The notes below the pieces were generated by a model. The model was not told the DNA's origin. It made no database searches and saw only the letters and a list, made by a program, of their open reading frames with translations. From Cephalothrix spiralis (lineage: Eukaryota; Nemertea; Palaeonemertea; Archinemertea; Cephalotrichidae), in the NCBI GenBank assembly GCA_032353305.1, contig JAUCNG010218858.1:1-12828 (forward strand): DNA of 12,828 bases. The letters are read 5' to 3'. A program made the translations under genes and the position numbers. Positions within the stretch are counted from its first letter, which is position 1, and every line of letters begins with the position of its first letter. Positions 1 to 9,000 of the stretch are shown here, piece by piece.

Positions 1-63
1 TGATTTATTGGTGGGTGTGGTTGTCGCCTTTGTAGGTGGGGGTGTATCACCCAATCCAGTGGC
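1..63 (-). CDS. CFAP65: Probable CFAP65-like exon 9 of window, truncated by edge
   Basis: There are 21 open codons in phase 0, matching the phase-0 donor of exon 1989-2298. They read ATGLGDTPPPTKATTTPTNK and one further Ser at the edge. The acceptor is TATTTAAG after a T-rich tract; AAG is less common than CAG or TAG, which lowers confidence. Its local GC content is much higher than in the adjoining intron, and the Pro/Thr composition continues that of the previous exon. The exon continues past base 1. Confidence 0.45.
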
Positions 64-3000
64 CTTAAATACAAAATGAACAAATACAAAATGAACAAAA
101 TTTAATAGGCTATTTAAATTGTTGATAAAGTTGTTATCGAAATTGTATTGAATCGCTTCCAACGTTTTAAAAAACTATTTTCGTGACATACTTTGAACCT
201 TTTTTAAACAAAGCTACATAACAATTGGGAAATATATTTTAGTGGACAATTTCATCACTCCGGTCGCTCCGTATACTTTCTAGCAAGTAAACGGAGCTTG
301 GCGTAGTGAATGAGCTCATAGGGCACGTCCGGACATCTTGTCCCCAATGCCGATATCGATATGTCTCTCATCTGATTCTGTAGTTAAACAAAATTCAACA
401 GCTCTGCGAGGAGAATGCGTACCGGACTGTAATAAGGACTTTTGATTTAAGGATCCGCCGAAAAATGAAAATAAAAAATGTATTTTTTTTTCTCGCCGCC
501 AAAAAGAGAGGGTATAAAAAATATCAAAATTTTTTTTACATCCTTCCTTAATTTTGCAAATATGTTCCTTGGCTGTTTTGAAGCATATGGTTTTAATTGC
601 AAAAGGGCCAAAAGGAACAATCTTGCGGGCGGTAGAAATTTTTCTGAAAATTTTACCAAAAAATATTTGCACCTTAGAAATATTTTGCAAAAAGTGCCAA
701 AAGAGGACAAATTTGGCAAAAGATGGTTGATGGGTCAAGAAGTAGTGGAAAAAATTGCAAAAATCCAAATTTCCAACAGATATTAAAATGTAATATCATA
801 AAAAGTATCGGACTCAAATTTAATATTGGGAATACACCAGGGAATACACAAATACTAAGATGAATCCCTATAGTATACATGTATACTATATTATCTTCTG
901 GTAACTACAAATAAAACAGTCGGAGGATTTGTAACTAAAGTGAACAACATTCTGAAGAATAGGTAGAAAGGTCTATTAATACAGCCAAAACCGGGCTCCT
1001 GATGCAGTTGGGTACGTTTAAAGTTAAAGACAGAGTTTCACCAAAATATTTTTATAATATTGTTAAAAACAGATGTTAAAACAGGTTAGATAAAACAAAA
1101 TCACGGTTTGGAGGGGTTATACATAAGATTGACAAAATCAAATTCCTTCTTAGGTTAAAGAAGAAAACCGTTTCCCAGATAAAATGATTTACCGTGGTAT
1201 TAGAAAATATTTTTCCACCAATCGAACTCTGGAACGAATTTCATATTTGTATAAAATAATGGTCAATAATATTCCGTTTTGATCAAAATGTAAGAACCAC
1301 AAAAAATTCAAAATTAATTGTGTAATTTTCTGAGATGAAAAATGGGCCCGTGAGAGGTCTGTTTAAAGAGCAATAGCGGCGCCGGATCTTGAAGGATTTT
1401 GTTGCGGTTTTTTATTGAATAGAGTAAAATTAAATAGGAGTTGATATATATGATATTTTATGCGATAAAAATCAAATGAAGCTAAGTTTTTTTGTTTTTA
1501 CTTTAAAAATAGTCAAAAGGTGACCGAAAAGTGTTTCAAATTCTCCCATATATTCTTAGAAGTTATGATATATTGACTCTTCATATAAATACCTTTATTT
1601 ATTGATCGTAAAAACAGATCCACCAATTATATTTTGTTCATAAATTTGGTTAGTCGAATAATGAGCCCGACCCTTTTGCGAGATTAAGACGCGACGAGAG
1701 CTATATATTGCAAAGCACCAGCATATTCATACAGCGGCCCCTAATAGCCCTATTGACATAAAACAAGTCCCACATATATTATTGAGCGAAAAATTGAAGC
1801 GGAATAATGGTGATTATTTTTTAGCCAACTACAATATAGTGCCCCGGATTCTGTATTGATAATATCAAACGCAAAGAAGATAATCTTGCGTATGGAATGT
1901 AATATATTGCTGAAGATTATTGAACAGGAACTTGGAACACCAAAACGCGTTATTGTTTCCAGCCTCGGTTTGGATAATGGATACTTACCCTTAATATAGC
2001 CAATTCAGGTTCTTCATCCTCTTCAATTAAACTTGGTGATACCACTGAGGATGGTGTTCCATCTCCACCAGCTTCTCTCTCAGGAGATTCAGGTCCAGCT
2101 TCAATTTCTGGTGACTGAATTGGGATATCTGGTGACTCGGGTCTTGTTGGTAGTCGGGAAGTTGTTGGTAGTCGTGAAGATCCTCCTTGACTAATAGAGG
2201 GCTCTGGATCAACTTGTCGAACTTGTGTGAAAAGGGGAATAGGATCATTCTTGATGTCCTTCAAGGCACCGATAAAATCAAGATCATCCATCAGACCTCT
2301 GAAATAAAAATAGAGGAAATACAATGTAAGTTAAATTTGATCCAAGTGAATTTTAATTTAATTTATTTGTTGCAACAATTTTTTCGACATATCTAAGGCA
2401 TTTGATACAGTTGTTCATCAGGAGTCTTTCAAGGCACCGATAAATTAAATATCATTCATGAGTCCTCTAAAATAAGATAGAGAAAATTAGTTTAACTTGA
2501 TTTACGATCATTTACATGAACTTTTGATTTGCTACAATATTTTCGACCTATCCAAGGCATATGATACAGTTGGCAAACAGGCGTCTTTCAAGGCACCGAT
2601 ACATAAATATCAATTAGCAGTCCCCTCAAATGAGGTAGAGAAAAATCAAGTTTAATTCGATGTGTACTTTTACTTTGAATATTTATTCCATCTCTTCATT
2701 CAAAGATTTTCGTACAATACGGACAAATGCAACATTGAAAAGTTACTACATGTAGTACATTATCAGCTCATATTTCAACATTTTGCGTGCCATAAAAATT
2801 TACTAGTCTAAAATTGCAGCAGCATCAATACGGGAAATCCTTCATACATAAAAATATAATTTGTATTGCATCAGAAATTCATAAAATTGTAAAATTTTAT
2901 TCATTCTTAATTTAAGTTAATACGACAATATAATGTGTGACCAGAACTTATATACAGTATGTAGTACTTCTGTTGTGACCTACAGTACTTTTATAATACC

Positions 3001-6000
3001 ATGTTGTGACCTACAGTACTTTTATAATGGTCATGTAATTAATATCTTAAGAAAAATCACTCGAAAATTCTATTGGCTTGTTCCGGTCCTATATTCATAG
3101 GCAATTTATTTCCATATCTTACACTCATACAGTTAGATGCAAGCTTCCATTTCATGATGTTAATTTTGTGGATAATATTTTCAGTTTTCTCTGAATCTTT
3201 GGGATTTTCAGTTTCTGAAAAACCTATTGGTCACGTCAACTACGAAGGTGAAAATCTACCAATATGGTCATCAAATGGGACAATATATTTTGTTTCGATT
3301 CCAGCCTTCGAAGCAGAGATTGAGGAAACGGATATAGTTGAAAGTAACACTAACACTGATACTCATTTAGAATTCAGAATCCGTTTCATTTATGATGGGT
3401 ACCGGCGACGTGTTCTCAATGAGGCAAGAAAGGCGACAGGCGATTGTATTGAAATTGAGGACTTAGAAATGGCTCCAATTAACATTACAATTATCCTGAT
3501 AGGATTCTTGGACCAACTGCGCTTTCACCTCCATAAAACATGGAATATTTCAATAAATGGAGAATTAGAAACAACTAGTTTAAAACTGCCATGCCCATCA
3601 CAAGCGTTCTGTAACCTTTTCAAACCGGTTATAAACGAGAACAATTTGAGATATGCTATTCAAATAAAGGAATTGTCGTTAGAAAAGCAGATGAGAAGAA
3701 TTGAAGACATCAAGATTGTGAAAGAAATACCGTGTGAGGTATCTAGATTGTACAATTTGATTGGTGGAATAAATAGAAGCATTATGGGAGTTAAATCAGA
3801 TCTGTCAGATTTAGAATATTCCGTAAGGGGAATTGGAATAGATTATCAAAGTAAGTAGGAACCTACTGCCAATGCATGCCTAGCCCAGTAGCCATTGTTA
3901 TACCATAATGTCACGAGTATTTAACCGCCATCGTGTATAAACCGCAGCTCTATAAACTTCAGAGCCAAACATTTGGTAAAAATGTATGTACACAATTGGA
4001 AAAATTGGCGAGGGCAATTATTTTTGTACCAAAAGTGCCCCGAAATAGCAAATTTCGCTTGTTTTTTCACCTTTTCTTTTATAAATCATTTATTTACAGG
4101 ACTTCCGAAGTGCATTTAATTTTGCACATAAATTATGTTAGGAAGGATGGTCTAGTTAAAATAAGCCTTTTTGTTGCGTCAGATATTATGATCCGCTATA
4201 TCTATGACGTCATAATGTTCGAAATTATGCCGTCATAAAATACATTGTGACGTCACAAATAGGCTTAAAATGTAGTTTCCGTCACAATACACCTTCGTAC
4301 CTAATTTGGTGTATCTACGACCATTATTAACAATTTTACGACGAGAGGCCGAATCGGCCCCCCGGCCCGAATAGGGTCTAAAAAGGCCCGGTCCCAATAG
4401 GGTATATACATGTATGACCATATATAATTCTGTTAGGACTATTAGACTTAATAGTTTTCTAAAGAAATTAGGCTAGCGTCCTGCTGTCTGCTGACGCTTA
4501 TCCTGCGGATATCAAACTGACTCAAGTTTTATGTCTTATTTAGCCAACTCTGTATTTGTTTCATTATAGGGGGTAGTAAAATTAAAGCAAAGCTGAAAGA
4601 TGCAACAGCAGACAACAAGAAAGGTAAATTACTTGTTCGAGGATTAGGATCTTCTTGGGGGACAGTTTGTGATCATTTGATTAAATCCCCAACTTACGGA
4701 TATACAGTTGCAAATGGTAATAACGTAGCAAGAGTTGCGTGCAAACAAATATACGGACTCTCAAACAAAGGGAAAATGTATAAAACATATCGCAGTGGAA
4801 GTAATCAATTGATGGGTTCTACCAAATGCAATGGAGAAGAAGACAGTCTGCACCAATGCTTGATAGAAATCAAAATTGATTGGGGGCAAAATACGTTCTG
4901 TGGAGGTAATTATCACGACGTTGGTGTTGATTGCAATTAATCACTTGTGTTGCTGGTGTTGCCACCAAATATTTGCAAGAATATATTCTTGATTTTATCT
5001 TGGACTACCTTTCAAGTCAAACTGCATGCATACCATTTTTACGTCTCATTCATTCATTTATTCAATTTCTATTCCATTTAATCCGATTAGCTCATTAATC
5101 ATAAACATAAATGTTGTAGAAATAATATAAAAAAAATAATAAAAAGAAATATCTTCTTTCTTCCTTGGCTCGAGAACCTAAAATAGTCGACAGATCCGGA
5201 GTTATCTAATCAGTCAATTTCGATATCATTGGTCATTATCATTACTTCAGGGGGCAGACACTAGGTGGTTGTTAAATGAAGACTCATGTTTCAAATTTCC
5301 GTGTCAACCCGCAAAATAATGAAAACAGCACCCTTGGTCTGTTTTTCCATGTTTATAAACAGCTGGTTGCCCTCCCACAACAATGGCTTAACAGTAACAC
5401 ATACCTCAAAAGATTCGCCATTGTTCCCTCGACAACATCAGCCTCAGAAGCAATGCATTGAATTGGTTCATCTTCCTTTATAGGCTCTGATTTCTTGACT
5501 GCAGAGCTCTTGTTACTCAAGCATCTGAAATGGCAAAAGGGGGTAAATTTTCAATTAAAATATATGACAGAAGTAACCTATAGCAAGAATGTATAGAAAA
5601 CTGTTTATCGTCTTTGCTTTCGCCAACTATTTAAAGATTTTCATAAGTTTTCAAGAAATTTCCCAGTGATGTCTTTACATTCCGGAGAAAAAGGGTTTAG
5701 AAAATCGACGAAGTTTCGGATCGGAAATGAAAGAGGAAGGGACTTACAAAATTAGGAGTTTTGAATAGAATCAATGCGTCAGCTAGGAATATGTTTAAAT
5801 ACTTTTTGAAAATTGGTTAAAGGCATAAATATCTATAAACTTTCTTTCTATCTATCTTGTCCATAAATATGATAATTTTGAATGTAAAAATCTACTTGAC
5901 AGAAGTTGGTCACCTACTTGAGATGAGACGGCGATGGCTTGGCTATATTTAGATTCTATTACAGAGCGATGTATCCCAATATTATAAGGTTTAACGTCTC

Positions 6001-9000
6001 TACCATTATCAGTTTCTGCTTCTACGAACTGATTAACGGCCTTACCTGTCGATATGGTAATATTGACATTGCTCAGGGAAGTTAATCTGGAATTCGGTAA
6101 TATCATGAGTTCTAGCTGTTACACCAAGATGCAAAAGGAAAGGCTTTGGTGGTAAAGGTTTCTCCCAGAAAGCATCTTGTATTTTCTTAGCTTCCTTCTC
6201 TAAAACTTTCTTTTCGTCCTCAGATAATTTCTTGATTGGTGGTAGAGTCTGTATAGAAAAGAAATATACTGAATAAATAATGGTCCCTGGAAATACCGGA
6301 ATTGCCGGAATCGTACTAACGTGATCCGTGAAAACCACTACCTGTGATTCGTGAAAACATTTTTTAACGATTTTGATCATTAATTTTCCTCACCTCGCTT
6401 CGCTCGATCTTACAATATTGGTTATTATAAAGGAGCGCGCGAAAAACTATCAACTTTTTTCAGTTAACAAAATCTAAATGGTTTTAGGTAAATATTTCCT
6501 ATCATTTTTGTTCATTCTTAAAAGAATAACACAACTTAAAGGCCGTTAAAATCGCTCTATTTTTACTCTAAGATACCCTTAAAGTCGCTTTAAATTCATA
6601 ATATAACCCTTCCCCCTGACCCCACTCACACTAAGCTCGCTCATGACTTCAGCATTAATCCCAGTGATTCGTGAAAGGACATTTTTAAAATCCGTGATTC
6701 GTGAAACGTTTTACTTAGCATTCGTGATTCGTGATCGTATAAAAGCTGTTTTAATTGGCAACTGAATCTTAACTATAAAATCACAAAGAAATAAATAAGC
6801 TTCATATTTAAGAGTGAATCAGAAAGGATCGTTTATTTATAGTAGGATCATGATATGATTTCAATGTGTTTCGGAAGGAACATCTATCAGTTTTGTGCAG
6901 TTTTCATTTAGTGACTAACATATACATGTAGCTAATGATATTTTGGATACATTTAAGATTTTGAAACTATTGTAACAGAAAATCACAGGACATTTGATCT
7001 TTTGACAAAAAATAGGATACCTATTATTGATAGACATTGGACACATAATAAAGTAAAGGTAATACACAAACCTTCCTCTGAGGCATCTTAAGAGATAGAA
7101 AGATACATTTTATTATTATTAAAAAAACATACAAAAAATGACGATGATACAAATTGTATGTATTCTTTTGAATGTACATTGCACATGATCAAGAATAAAC
7201 AGAAGGAATATGCAAAAACATTTTCAGGTTTTAGGCGATTTTGGCAATTAATACCAAGCAGCGCGCAATTTTTATCTCTACCCTAAAAAACCCCGATTCG
7301 ATTCCGTTAACAATTTGCGTAGAAATTATAGAATTAGTAAAATAGGTTTTTGACATTTTCCGTAATCGACTCCAATGTGAAAGCCACCATGAGGGTACGC
7401 CGTTATATTTGTTTTTGTATTTCGCTTTGACGTCACGGAAAATGTCAAAATATTCTACGTGAATAGTTAATCGAATCGGTTTTTCAGGGTCAGGGTAATT
7501 ACCAAAAATGGCTTTAAACCTGAAAATATCTTTGCATATTCCTTGTATGAATTTTTGACATGATGTCACGACATACTCACCCTATATTTTGGCATATCCC
7601 CGTCTAGCATTTGCTTCTGGATATTATCGAGGGTCCTGAGTCGTCCACTAGGAGGTCGTTCCTAAAAAAATTAACATACTTCAATGTTACTAACAGGAGA
7701 ACAAAATCAAATAAAATTTGATATAATCTTGAACGCAAGATGTGATTTAAATACATGTAGTTTAATTAATTATTATAGTTGAAATTTCGACATGTTTAAC
7801 TAGCTTTACGTAATAAAATATAAGTTGTATCTGATTTTGAAAATAAAAAACTAGTATTAAAACAAAAACTTGACTTTTATATGATATGACAATGAATATC
7901 TATTTATTTCACTAACGCCTTTTAAATATATACAGGATGTCCCAATATAATGTATAACAGCCAAATGACGTAATACTGAGACTCAATTGTGAATATTTTA
8001 AGAATTGCAAAAATACCCATTAAAAAGCATGGTCTTCTGACTCCTGAATAAAATATATTTGATGCAGACTAATAAGGGAGCTACGACGATTCTCCCGCGG
8101 TTTCATTTTAACTAGCCTAAATCCGATTATAATCTGGAGAGAATGCTATCTACAGTCACTCCAAAGATTTCTATTTTTAATAAAATAATTTGTGAAGAGT
8201 AATTGAAGACGAATTAAAAAGTCATTAAAAAGTTACAAACAATTTTTTCCCCGAGAAAGGACGTTTATTTATAATGCTAATTACGGCCTACTTGGGAAAT
8301 TGAATTTTTTGGTCTTTTTGGGGAAGTTTATGTGATCTTGCTGTTGAACATATTTGCACCATATTTATTACTATTTGAAAGAGAAGACCATGTTCTCCAG
8401 TAATCATTCGCAATTTGCTACAATTCATAATTACGTCACAATATGACGTCATCTGGCTGTTATATATTTTATTGGGACACCCTGTATGTATCCAGTTTGG
8501 AGTTTATTGATCACAAAAAAGATAGATATTTAGACCAAATTTCTCCAAAGCATTTTAAGAGTGAAAATATTGTTAGCCCCCAAAAATTTATAAACCAATG
8601 GGGCGCCACCTGGCGGTTTTTTTTTAAAACACACCACTCTAAAAAGTACAATTAATAGCCGGAATGAATATATAAATGCATTCAATCGCCCCCATTTTTC
8701 ATAACCTTCTCTGTCTTATCTTTTTAGATATATACCTCTGTTCTATACACAGCACTAGAACTTGATCCTGGTTTGTCAGTTGTCATACGGTGCTAAAAGT
8801 GAAATATTAAACTTAAAACTCACAGCAACAAAACAATCACAAATACAAACAAAAAACAAACAAAGAAAGAAAAAGTTCAATATAAATAAGAACAATCAAA
8901 TGCATACGAATTCCTAGAAACATGGTTTTTTAACCAACAAATAGGAATTCGTTTTTGACGATGTAAGTACTTGTAGTACGCACCTTTTTTTCAAAACCTT

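Larger units (their letters stand above)
64..1988 (-). other. Intron between last two CFAP65-like exons
   Basis: 1925 bp with no convincing exon. It contains a tandem 15-mer (67-96), a long imperfect hairpin (252-313), a purine/homopolymer-rich tract (about 450-780) and a 22-bp perfect palindrome (869-890). From about 900 to 1988 I see only AT-rich sequence with stops in all frames. Weak open frames at 316-768 and 478-786 come from compositionally biased DNA. Confidence 0.55.
2299..3153. other. Intron start and SRCR 5' flank
   Basis: AT-rich sequence between the CFAP65-like exon and the SRCR start. It holds the degenerate exon/RT tandem array (2375-2650), a 14-bp perfect palindrome TACTACATGTAGTA (2744-2757) and the 27-bp promoter repeat. 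A distinct TATA box cannot be chosen among many AT runs. The SRCR promoter and 5'UTR are expected within roughly 2900-3150. Confidence 0.6.
6249..7580 (-). other. Intron between CFAP65-like exons 5 and 6
   Basis: 1332 bp holding the GTGATTCGTGA repeat cluster (6321-6734) and the foldback element (7203-7544). The remainder (about 6740-7200) is AT-rich with no visible gene; TACATGTA occurs at 6923. Confidence 0.6.

Noticed and set aside
643-660. Possible minus-strand acceptor and short terminal exon after CFAP65-like exon 8
   Set aside because: An AG with upstream T-run exists, as at many other places (e.g. near 1360), but the peptides are arbitrary; the edge exon 1-63 fits phase and composition better.
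478-786. 102-codon plus-strand open frame, and the overlapping 150-codon minus-strand frame (316-768)
   Set aside because: Both cross a purine/homopolymer-rich tract, with no domain, no conserved motif and no splice support. They are mutually overlapping, as expected of biased composition.
961-1250. Plus-strand frame with only two stops in ~95 codons (segments like VSPKYFYNIVKNRC)
   Set aside because: It looked like a decayed coding region, but I recognise no family and, with six frames available, this stop density is not remarkable.
3073-3153. Longer N-terminus for the SRCR protein starting at a TTG
   Set aside because: Non-ATG start in a eukaryote; starting at 3154 places the hydrophobic signal peptide at the N-terminus.
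3933-4421. Open frames on both strands inside the SRCR intron
   Set aside because: They have no protein-like features and are located between well-supported splice sites of the SRCR gene.
5276-5483. Two plus-strand frames of 61 and 65 codons
   Set aside because: They are antisense to the supported exon 5405-5524 and end within it.
8443-8655. 70-codon plus-strand frame
   Set aside because: It starts inside the right terminal repeat of the mariner-like element and shows no transposase motif (no D-D-D/E context).
8820-8880. CAAA/GAAA-rich stretch as a possible poly(A) tail of a retroposed copy
   Set aside because: It is not a pure A-tail, and no upstream retroposed sequence or target duplication could be seen.
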